Source of the DNA: Spirochaetia bacterium | GTDB taxonomy: Bacteria; Spirochaetota; Spirochaetia; PWKH01 | Assembly (NCBI GenBank): GCA_021736505.1 | Contig: JAIPFU010000103.1 | Location: 1 to 6,136 of the forward strand | Direction: 5' to 3' | Length of the DNA stretch: 6,136 nt | Shown here: positions 1 through 5,885 of the stretch, piece after piece | How the letters are laid out: the number at the start of each line of letters is the position of its first letter | Numbering within the stretch: the stretch's first letter is position 1 | Notes under the pieces: model-generated | Seen by the model: the letters and a program-made list of their open reading frames with translations, nothing else | What the model was told of the DNA's origin: nothing | Databases searched by the model: none | Made by a program: the position numbers and the translations under genes

Positions 1-840
1 TTTCATTTTCCAATAATTCATATTGTGTTTAGAAATCTTATTATCCCTGCAGAAATTTGATATTTCATAATGGCGATACCCCAATTCTTTCATTGTCTGC
101 CAGGATATCTCCAATGCTTCATCTTCAATATAATCTATGTCACTAAGACCATTTTTATTATGAAAGTGATTAATTCTTTTAAATAGAGGCGTGCCTTCTT
201 CAATACTGAGATCATAGATAGAGATATGTTTAGGTGCAATTAAATCCATTATTGTAAGTATATCATTTCTTGTACCGTATTTATTCTGATATGGAATACT
301 CGTAATCAAATCGGTATTAATAACAATTCCTTTAGTATTCTGCATTTTACGCAGCTCTGGAGCATATTTATTAAGAGTCTTAAGATTTCCGATTCTTCCA
401 ATGTAGGATCGCATCTGTTCATCAAAAGTCTGAATTCCTAGACTAATCCGTGTAACGCCCATTTCCAGCAAAATATCAATTATACTGTCATTTAAGGATT
501 CTGGATTTATTTCAATAGTAAATTCAGAAAAAATAAATCGTGATTTTTTTAATAAATTACAGATTTTTTTCAGGTTATCAGGAGACAACTGTCCCGGATC
601 GCCGCCACCAATATAAACAGTATCAATATTCCCAGTATATCTTTCCAGAAAAAATGCTAATTCTCTGTGTAATATAAAAACATATCTATCTATATTGAAC
701 TTAGAACAGCTTGATTCAGAATAAAAAGCGCAATAATCGCATTTCTGAGCACAAAAAGGGATATGAATATATAGTGATATTTCTTCCTGGTTTGCAGCAT
801 ATGTATGAAGAAAGGATTGGAGGGTCATGTGATTTAACAT
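1..840 (-). CDS. hemW: HemW-like radical SAM heme chaperone (3' end beyond window)
   Basis: The minus strand is open for 280 codons from an ATG at 840 to the left edge, so the C-terminal quarter or so of a protein usually near 380 residues is missing. Residues 26-38 hold the radical SAM cluster motif, with Cys30, Cys34 and Cys37 (CX3CX2C followed by A-F) that would ligate a 4Fe-4S cluster and bind S-adenosylmethionine. A GGG turn follows at 78-80, and an HNxxYW motif at 272-277, which is characteristic of HemW and separates it from true oxygen-independent coproporphyrinogen oxidase HemN. HemW binds heme and delivers it to target proteins; older annotations often call it coproporphyrinogen III oxidase. 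The gene lies 34 bp downstream of lepB on the same strand and is probably co-transcribed. No Shine-Dalgarno sequence is visible before Met1 or before Met5 (ATG at 828), so the start is uncertain by four residues. The host pathway that would need heme delivery cannot be seen here. Confidence 0.92.
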   Translation of the reverse strand, partial: MLNHMTLQSFLHTYAANQEEISLYIHIPFCAQKCDYCAFYSESSCSKFNIDRYVFILHRELAFFLERYTGNIDTVYIGGGDPGQLSPDNLKKICNLLKKSRFIFSEFTIEINPESLNDSIIDILLEMGVTRISLGIQTFDEQMRSYIGRIGNLKTLNKYAPELRKMQNTKGIVINTDLITSIPYQNKYGTRNDILTIMDLIAPKHISIYDLSIEEGTPLFKRINHFHNKNGLSDIDYIEDEALEISWQTMKELGYRHYEISNFCRDNKISKHNMNYWKMK

Positions 841-874
841 TTTTTTATACAAAATAATGTGTATGTAAGATGCA

Positions 875-1882
875 TTACTGAATCATACCTATTCGAGAAA
901 TGGGCCAAAACTTAAAAATAGCTTTCCCAAGTACATCTTGATTAGAAACAGGTCCAAAGTACCTTCCGTCAATAGAGTTATCCCGGTTATCTCCAATTGG
1001 CAATATGTGGTTTTCCGGAATATAGATACCGTTCTCATATTTCATATATTCTGATAAGGCTTGTTGATTTTGGGGAAACAGGGCATTTAACTGCTTATAA
1101 TAGTGACGGCTTATTTCATAATAATCAATAAGGGTAGTCGTAGTCTGCTTTTGAGAGTTCTCATCAATTTCCGTAGGAACCCGCAGACCGGCGTTCCGAT
1201 ATGCCCTGGCAAGTCCTGATGCATGATACACATCGTAGTCTTCTTCTGATATTCTTCGCTTTGTCGTAAAATTATCTCCGGCAATACTACGGAATTCTTT
1301 CTCAGGTATTGCTTTACTAAATCCTTGTGGTTTAATAAATACCTCTCCATCTACAATTGAGACAGTATCTCCTGCAGCACCTACTGCACGCTTTACATAG
1401 AGTTGTGATCGAGGATTGCCGTCTTCATCTTTATCAATATTAACTAAAGAGAGGGTTATCATATAAACAACACGATTAAGAATATCAAAAAGAGGGCCTC
1501 TGGAAACATATGCTGGATTTTCAAAAATTATAACTTCATTTCTTTGAGGCTTAATTTTGTCAAATATTTTTGGTCCGCCAGGATATAATTCAGGTCCGAA
1601 AATATATTTATTTACAAAAACCCTGTCACCGATTTTTAAAGTATCTTCCATGGAAGAAGAAGGAATTTGATAAAGTTGAAAAATGAATTGATTGATCAGT
1701 AGAACCCAAAATACAGCCCAGAGTATTGCTTCAATCCACTCTTTTATCACACCCTTTTTCGCTTCCTTTTCTTTACGTTTTTCTATTCTTTGTTTTCTTT
1801 TTTCTAAAAGTAACTCTGTTTTCAATTCAATTGTATCGAGAAGTTTCACCATATTTGAATTCATAATAAACATTACTATCAT
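875..1882 (-). CDS. lepB: Signal peptidase I
   Basis: The product is 335 residues and cleaves signal peptides from exported proteins at the outer face of the inner membrane. Residues 13-48 form a highly charged, Lys/Glu/Arg-rich helical stretch, followed by one transmembrane segment at about 50-70. The S26 peptidase boxes are all visible: IPSSSMEDTL with nucleophile Ser77 just before Met78, then YVKRAVG with general base Lys164, and GDNRDNS at 297-303 followed by GRYFGPV. The region between Lys164 and the last box is about 130 residues, longer than in E. coli-like enzymes outside the beta-ribbon insert, and the length and charged N-terminus resemble treponemal signal peptidases. In-frame Met codons at 1, 4, 7 and 11 make the start ambiguous. 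A GGA lies 8 bases upstream of Met1, which favours it, while Met11 (ATG at 1852) is a reasonable alternative. It diverges from the PEGA gene and is followed by hemW. Confidence 0.97.
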   Translation of the reverse strand: MIVMFIMNSNMVKLLDTIELKTELLLEKRKQRIEKRKEKEAKKGVIKEWIEAILWAVFWVLLINQFIFQLYQIPSSSMEDTLKIGDRVFVNKYIFGPELYPGGPKIFDKIKPQRNEVIIFENPAYVSRGPLFDILNRVVYMITLSLVNIDKDEDGNPRSQLYVKRAVGAAGDTVSIVDGEVFIKPQGFSKAIPEKEFRSIAGDNFTTKRRISEEDYDVYHASGLARAYRNAGLRVPTEIDENSQKQTTTTLIDYYEISRHYYKQLNALFPQNQQALSEYMKYENGIYIPENHILPIGDNRDNSIDGRYFGPVSNQDVLGKAIFKFWPISRIGMIQ

Positions 1883-1930
1883 AATATCATTCCATTGACA
1901 AGTTTGATAAGCGTAGGTAATCTTTGATCT
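1883..1930. promoter_or_regulatory. Divergent intergenic region with sigma-70-like elements
   Basis: These 48 bases separate the starts of lepB (minus) and the PEGA gene (plus) and must hold at least part of both control regions. On the plus strand a perfect TTGACA lies at 1895-1900, and 17 bases later a weak -10 candidate TAATCT lies at 1918-1923. Transcription from this pair would begin at about 1930, right at the ATG at 1931, which would make the transcript leaderless or nearly so. On the minus strand I see no convincing hexamer pair before the lepB start; a TTGTCA (1896-1901 complement) with TAGTAA (1873-1878 complement) at 17-base spacing would start transcription inside the annotated lepB 5' end and would imply Met11 as start. 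Assignments are by consensus reading only. Confidence 0.4.
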
Positions 1931-3364
1931 ATGAAAAATATTAGTTTAAAACCTTTATGGGGCATTCGCCCCGGATTATATATACTCATCGGACTTATCC
2001 TGATTATATGTATTATTTTGTTTCTCCTATTACTATTACCCGGAATTCGCAATAATGGAACATATATGAGTTTCACTTCAGAACCAGCTAATAGTGCTGT
2101 GTATATTGATGATTTGTATGTCGGCAGTACCCCCTGCACTGTTTTTGTTAAAAAGGGAGTGCATGCATTGAGAATAGAAAAGCCGTATTTCACAGACTTT
2201 TCCATTGATGAGTATGAAATAGAAGGAAGAATTTTCGGCAGTCTCTTCTTTAAGAAGAAGGCTTCTCAGAAATTTAGTTTACAGCTTTCTGATCCGAAAA
2301 AGTATTTTGAATCGCGTTTGCAGGAACTCTATAATTATTCTTTGATTAATTCTTACAGCAGTTCTTATGTATATCCTAATATTGGGAAACAGATACTTGA
2401 AGATTTAAAACATATTCCGGAAGTTTTTTCTACAGATTTATGGAAAACATTTATTGGGTTTTTCTCATATCTTTCTAGTTCAGAAGAGATAAATGCTGAT
2501 TTGCAGAACCTTATAAAAAACCAGGAAATACTGCGCAGCAGCGGCAGCGATTCACAAGAAATACTCAAACAACTTAGTGCTATTGAAAAGTTTATTAGTG
2601 ATAAGAGTATACTCGAAGAAAATCTTACTGATGAAGAAAATAAATTCCCAGAGGCAGAAAATGAACAAGAAGAAAGTTCAGATTTATATTTTACCGATTT
2701 AAATCTTCTTTTTACATACATTGACAGTGGTGAGTTCATTTACGGTGATACGGATTTTTCAACAAACTCACCATTGTATTCTTACCCTGCAAAAGCTTAT
2801 CACGAAGGTTTCTATGTGCTGCAGTCTGTGGTCACTCAAAAAATGTATTCTGATTTTCTTGAGAAGAATCCTGAGTGGCTTAAATCAAATAAGAGTGAAC
2901 TTATTGCTTCTGGTCTAGTAGATGATCAGTATTTACAGGATTTTTTTTCTGAGAGCAGCAATCCTGTAACTTATGTATCGCAATTTGCGGCTTCAGCATA
3001 TTGTGAATGGCTGACTTCTATTGTTCAGGAGAAATACCCTGAATACTCAGTTGTTCTTCCTCAATTTTCTCAATGGGAAAAATCAGCAAGCTTACTCGGA
3101 ACCGGCCAAAGGTCGAATGAAACTTTTTTTTATAACGTATGGCAATGGACAAATAGTATTTTCTACCCCTCTTCACCATTTTCACAAGATAGAGCTTCTT
3201 TCCAAGCGACTGAAAATGTTTTCGACTTACATGGTCAGTTTATCGTTAAGGGTGGTTCAAAAATTGACAAAAAGGGGACAGTTTCCCCATATACAAATGG
3301 ATCTCTTTCCCAAGAAACCTGTTCACCCGTTGTGGGATTTCGTCCGATATTAATAAAAGATTAA
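1931..3364 (+). CDS. Membrane-anchored PEGA and degenerate FGE/SUMF1-like domain protein
   Basis: The 477-residue product starts with a short cytoplasmic segment and one strong transmembrane segment (about 15-37), so the rest should lie in the periplasm. Residues 47-90 match a PEGA domain (surface-type beta repeat: SEPANSAVYIDD, VGSTP, KKGVHALRIEK). A helical linker at about 125-235 and an acidic stretch at 227-250 lead to a C-terminal domain (258-477) of the formylglycine-generating enzyme family. Its landmarks are FTYIDSGEFIYGD, the ASAYCEWL helix, VVLPQFSQWEKSA, the VWQWT motif, KGGS at 440-443 and the terminal GFRPI. In catalytic family members two cysteines sit shortly after GGS; here that stretch has none, and the only nearby cysteine (Cys464) is next to GFR. 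I infer a non-catalytic, binding or structural role. An in-frame TGA at 1925-1927 excludes an earlier start; no good ribosome-binding site precedes the ATG. smpB follows after 47 bp. Confidence 0.85.
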   Translation: MKNISLKPLWGIRPGLYILIGLILIICIILFLLLLLPGIRNNGTYMSFTSEPANSAVYIDDLYVGSTPCTVFVKKGVHALRIEKPYFTDFSIDEYEIEGRIFGSLFFKKKASQKFSLQLSDPKKYFESRLQELYNYSLINSYSSSYVYPNIGKQILEDLKHIPEVFSTDLWKTFIGFFSYLSSSEEINADLQNLIKNQEILRSSGSDSQEILKQLSAIEKFISDKSILEENLTDEENKFPEAENEQEESSDLYFTDLNLLFTYIDSGEFIYGDTDFSTNSPLYSYPAKAYHEGFYVLQSVVTQKMYSDFLEKNPEWLKSNKSELIASGLVDDQYLQDFFSESSNPVTYVSQFAASAYCEWLTSIVQEKYPEYSVVLPQFSQWEKSASLLGTGQRSNETFFYNVWQWTNSIFYPSSPFSQDRASFQATENVFDLHGQFIVKGGSKIDKKGTVSPYTNGSLSQETCSPVVGFRPILIKD

Positions 3365-3411
3365 TAGTTTTTGTTTGATTTCACCATTTTTTACAAATCA
3401 GGAAATAATAC

Positions 3412-3870
3412 ATGAAAGATTCCATTAAGACTTTACAAAAAAATAAAAAAGCTTTTTACAATTTTGAGATTATTGATTCACTTGAATGTGGTATAGAACT
3501 AAAGGGTTCTGAAGTAAAATCTATAAGGCTGAATAAGTTTTCATTCAGTGATTCATATATACGATTAACTAAGCATATGCAGTTAGTGCTTGTAGGATTC
3601 CACATTTCAAAGTATGAACAGGCAACAATTGAGAATCATGATCCGGACAGAGAAAGAAAACTTTTAGCACATGCACAAGAAATCAAACGACTGAAAAGAA
3701 AAGTTGATGAGAAAGGACTAACATTAGTCCCTATCAAAGTTTATCTTAAGGGAAATTTGGTTAAGATAGAAATTGCTTTGGCAAAAGGGAAAAAAATGCA
3801 TGATAAGCGGAACAGCATTCGAGAAAGAGATATGAAAAGAGATGCAGAAAGGTCTATGAAATATACTTAA
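3412..3870 (+). CDS. smpB: SsrA-binding protein SmpB
   Basis: The 152-residue product is a full-length SmpB, the small protein that binds the tRNA-like domain of tmRNA and brings it to stalled ribosomes for trans-translation. Family signatures run in order: NKKAFYNFEI at 11-20, KGSEVKSIR at 31-39, DSYIRL at 47-52, HISKYEQ at 64-70, NHDPDRERKLL at 75-85, KGLTLVPIKVY at 101-111, and GKKMHDKR at 126-133. After that comes the basic, Arg/Lys-rich tail (134-152) that in the family becomes helical in the decoding centre and mRNA channel. The ATG has a clear ribosome-binding site, AGGA at 3400-3403 with 8 bases of spacing. Its RNA partner ssrA lies about 2 kb downstream on the same strand, with two regulator genes between them. 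The stop codon lies inside a perfect palindrome (3864-3879). Confidence 0.98.
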   Translation: MKDSIKTLQKNKKAFYNFEIIDSLECGIELKGSEVKSIRLNKFSFSDSYIRLTKHMQLVLVGFHISKYEQATIENHDPDRERKLLAHAQEIKRLKRKVDEKGLTLVPIKVYLKGNLVKIEIALAKGKKMHDKRNSIRERDMKRDAERSMKYT

Positions 3871-3916
3871 TATTAAGTACTCATTTCATATACTTAAAAC
3901 TTGCTAATTCTTAAGA
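3864..3916. repeat. Operator-like cluster of ACTTAA/TTAAGT half-sites
   Basis: A perfect 16-bp palindrome, TACTTAATATTAAGTA, lies at 3864-3879 and includes the smpB stop codon. A second, imperfect inverted pair follows: ACTTAA at 3892-3897 and TTAAGA at 3911-3916. The 10-mer ATATACTTAA also occurs twice in direct orientation, at 3861-3870 and 3888-3897. The palindrome has no G+C-rich stem and no following T-run, so it does not look like an intrinsic terminator. Its place, roughly 40-90 bases upstream of the candidate start site for the regulator pair, suits a transcription-factor binding region. That role, and any link to the adjacent winged-helix protein, is inference; in AT-rich DNA short repeats of this kind can arise by chance. 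Confidence 0.45.
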
Positions 3917-3943
3917 GTGATTCCCTTTAGGAGTTTTGTTACT

Positions 3944-3949
3944 TATAAT
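3944..3949 (+). promoter_or_regulatory. Candidate -10 element for the regulator pair
   Basis: The hexamer TATAAT is a perfect sigma-70-type -10 match. Initiation near 3956 would leave a leader of about 24 bases carrying the ribosome-binding site at 3968-3974 before the GTG at 3980. No recognisable -35 lies 16-18 bases upstream (3921-3926 is TTCCCT), so the promoter would be weak or activator-dependent, which fits the half-site cluster just upstream. Read-through from smpB is an alternative, as no terminator is visible between. Confidence 0.45.
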
Positions 3950-3967
3950 AATCATAAATTTATTTAT

Positions 3968-3974
3968 GAGAGGA
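3968..3974 (+). promoter_or_regulatory. Ribosome-binding site that sets the GTG start at 3980
   Basis: GAGAGGA ends five bases before the GTG at 3980-3982. This is the strongest ribosome-binding site in the area. It places translation start exactly where the receiver-like domain begins (TPSILIIDDDP), and argues against the in-frame GTG at 3917, which has no comparable site and would add 21 residues of no recognisable domain. Confidence 0.75.
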
Positions 3975-3979
3975 ATTTT

Positions 3980-5158
3980 GTGACACCTTCTATTTTAATA
4001 ATTGATGATGATCCTAAGACACATTCTTTTTCCCAAGATTATTTCAACAATATTAACTGTAAATCATTTTTTGATTATGCATCTGGACTTAAAAGCTTTA
4101 AAAAAAACAAATTCGATCTAGTTATACTCAATATTGGCATGCAAAAAATGTCTTTTAATGCAGCTATTTCAAGCTTTATAAAGTCGGTAAATCATCCCCC
4201 ATTGATTTTAGTGATCGATAAATTCCCAGATGATAAAGAATTAAATCTTTCTGGTCTTGGAAAAGTGTTTATTAACAAAAAACCTCTTCAATTAAATGTA
4301 TTTAAAAAAACACTGCAAAAATGTCTGAGTAGTTTTTTTATTCCTAAGAATGAAAAAACTATAGAACTAAATGAAAAAATTAGAGAAAGATTTATTGGTT
4401 TAAGCCAGGAAGCTATTGAAGTTAAAAACTTAATTCAAAACTATGCCGGACTTAGCGAACCAGTGTTAATAACAGGTGAAACAGGTACGGGAAAAGATGT
4501 AGCAGCAAGATTGCTGCATGATCTTTCCAGATATGAAGAAAATTTTTCTCCAGTAAACAGCACGGCAATTCCTAGTTCCCTTGTGGAGAGTGAAATTTTT
4601 GGACATGAAAAAGGTGCATTCACAGGTGCTGATTTAACTCATAAAGGGTATTTGGAAATTGCTGATTCTGGAACTTTATTTCTTGATGAAATTGGTGATA
4701 TGCCCAAATTTATTCAGGCAAAACTATTACGTGTTATTGAAAGCCATACATTTACCAGATTAGGAGGAACTAAAAAAATAAATATTAATACAAGATTAAT
4801 AACTGCAACTAATAAGCATCTTTCTCAACAAATGAAGAGAGGGCTTTTTCGTTCAGATTTATATTATAGAATTTCAGTTCTTCATATACATATTCCCCCT
4901 TTGAGAAAAAGAAAAGCCGATATACCAATTCTCGCAAATCATTTCATAAAAAAAAATAACAGTAATATCCAATTAAGCGGTGAAGCTTTAAATCGCTTAA
5001 CAAGATATAAATGGCCTGGAAACATTCGAGAATTATTTATTATTTTAAAAAGAATAATTATTAAAAAGGAGATAGAAAATATTGAAATGCCCGTTATTTC
5101 TTTAGAGGATATTGATTCTATCATGTCCGATTATAAAAATATGGAGTGGAATGTATGA
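3980..5158 (+). CDS. Sigma-54-type AAA+ regulator with pseudo-receiver, no HTH
   Basis: From the GTG at 3980 the product is 392 residues. Residues 3-115 form a receiver-like domain: acidic pocket IIDDDP (Asp9, Asp10) and the KP lysine (Lys101) remain, but the phosphoacceptor position is Asn51 (VILNIGMQ) and the usual Thr/Ser is Asp80, so phosphorylation is unlikely. Residues 137-365 are a complete sigma-54-interacting AAA+ domain: Walker A GETGTGKD at 166-173, GAFTGA loop at 212-217, Walker B LFLDEIGD with Asp236-Glu237, sensor-I region ATNKHL, arginine fingers Arg291 and Arg297 in FRSDLYYR, and sensor II WPGNIREL at 345-352. This should hydrolyse ATP and remodel sigma-54 RNA polymerase. Only about 40 residues follow, with no Fis-type helix-turn-helix, so it cannot obviously bind DNA on its own. 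Its stop overlaps the next start (ATGA), suggesting translational coupling with a winged-helix partner. An alternative start is GTG 3917. Confidence 0.93.
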   Translation: MTPSILIIDDDPKTHSFSQDYFNNINCKSFFDYASGLKSFKKNKFDLVILNIGMQKMSFNAAISSFIKSVNHPPLILVIDKFPDDKELNLSGLGKVFINKKPLQLNVFKKTLQKCLSSFFIPKNEKTIELNEKIRERFIGLSQEAIEVKNLIQNYAGLSEPVLITGETGTGKDVAARLLHDLSRYEENFSPVNSTAIPSSLVESEIFGHEKGAFTGADLTHKGYLEIADSGTLFLDEIGDMPKFIQAKLLRVIESHTFTRLGGTKKININTRLITATNKHLSQQMKRGLFRSDLYYRISVLHIHIPPLRKRKADIPILANHFIKKNNSNIQLSGEALNRLTRYKWPGNIRELFIILKRIIIKKEIENIEMPVISLEDIDSIMSDYKNMEWNV

Positions 5159-5805
5159 ATAAAAATCAGAGTGTTTCTATACCCATCTTATGGATAGGTG
5201 ATTCATACGTCTATAAACATTTAAGTTCTGCAATAGCAAAAGATAATTCCCAAATAAATTTTTTTTTTACAAAAACCCCAAATTCTGAAGATACATTTGA
5301 TTTAATAATTCTATCAGAAAATTTACTAGAAACGTCATTAAATTTTATTTCAATGAACACTAATACAAATTGTATTATCATTGGGAATTCATCTGTGTTT
5401 AAGTTATGCGAAATCTTCAATTTTTCTGATGCCGCTCTTTCAACATGCACTTCAGATGAGTTATTATACAAAATTAATAAATATAGAAGAAAAAAATATT
5501 TTGATATTTTGAATACACGATTCTATTTCTGTCGTCAATGTATATTTACTGAGAATAATACTATTGATATTACAAATTCCGAGTATGAACTGCTTCAAAT
5601 TTTCTCATTTTTTCCAAATGTATGTATAAGTAGAAGCTTTCTTCAAAAACAAATATGTAAAAAGGGAATAAAAGAGAATTCTAGAAGTTTAGACGTATGT
5701 ATGTTTAAGCTAAGAAAAAAAGTAAGAACTTTGCTAAAATTTGAACCTGATAGTGTTATATTTAAAACAATACACGGGAAAGGTTATAAAATTTGCCAAA
5801 ACTAG
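5155..5805 (+). CDS. OmpR/PhoB-type winged-helix regulator with degenerate receiver-like domain
   Basis: From the ATG at 5155 the product is 216 residues. The C-terminal part (about 118-214) is a Trans_reg_C winged helix: TNSEYELLQIFSFFPN, then the SRSFLQKQI helix, the recognition helix SRSLDVCMFKLRKKV at 176-190, and the wing FKTIHGKGYKI at 203-213. The N-terminal 110 residues have the size and strand pattern of a receiver (ILWIGDS, then FDLIILSENL, then CIIIGNS), but Ser54 stands where the phosphoacceptor Asp should be and the Asp-Asp pocket is absent. I call this half receiver-like with moderate confidence. The ATG overlaps the upstream TGA as ATGA and has GGAG at 5143-5146, eight bases away; an in-frame GTG at 5146 would add three residues and is less likely. 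Coupling suggests a stoichiometric partner for the AAA+ protein, perhaps supplying its DNA-binding function. Cys is unusually frequent. ssrA follows after 80 bp. Confidence 0.83.
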   Translation: MNKNQSVSIPILWIGDSYVYKHLSSAIAKDNSQINFFFTKTPNSEDTFDLIILSENLLETSLNFISMNTNTNCIIIGNSSVFKLCEIFNFSDAALSTCTSDELLYKINKYRRKKYFDILNTRFYFCRQCIFTENNTIDITNSEYELLQIFSFFPNVCISRSFLQKQICKKGIKENSRSLDVCMFKLRKKVRTLLKFEPDSVIFKTIHGKGYKICQN

Positions 5806-5885
5806 TAAGTTCATATAAAAAGCCGACCAAAAAGCCTTGATCCATTGTTTTTTTTTATTATTCTTATTATATTATAGTAAACACA
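5806..5885 (+). promoter_or_regulatory. ssrA: Intergenic region with ssrA promoter candidate
   Basis: TATAGT at 5873-5878 lies seven bases before the first base of tmRNA at 5886, the right distance for a -10 element. No -35 is clear: the zone at 5850-5855 is a T-run, and TTGTTT at 5845-5850 is 22 bases away, too far. The T-rich stretch at 5845-5872 may act as an upstream A/T element, as is common for strong stable-RNA promoters. The octamer AAAAAGCC is repeated at 5817-5824 and 5829-5836 with a 12-bp period, of unknown meaning. I found no hairpin plus T-run terminator for the upstream gene, so some read-through into ssrA is possible. Confidence 0.5.

Noticed and set aside
2365..2739. Minus-strand open frame inside the PEGA gene
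   Set aside because: It is Ser/Phe-rich with no domain or ribosome-binding site, as expected from the complement of a real AT-rich gene.
3365..3411. TGATTT and AAATCA as a possible hairpin or terminator between the PEGA gene and smpB
   Set aside because: The stem is only six A/T-rich pairs with a 13-base loop and no T-run follows; it does not support a terminator.
3900..3915. TTGCTA near 3901 as a sigma-54 -12 element
   Set aside because: There is no GG at the required distance upstream (3891-3892 is TA), so the -24/-12 pair is not met.
3936..3983. A small TTG-initiated reading frame of 15 codons ending over the GTG at 3980, as a leader peptide
   Set aside because: The AGGAG before it is only two bases from the TTG, and the frame encodes mainly Leu and Ile with no recognisable leader features; chance is more likely.
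5806..5860. Intrinsic terminator before ssrA, suggested by the T-run at 5848-5856
   Set aside because: No complementary stem precedes the T-run; the AAAAAGCC copies are direct repeats, not inverted.
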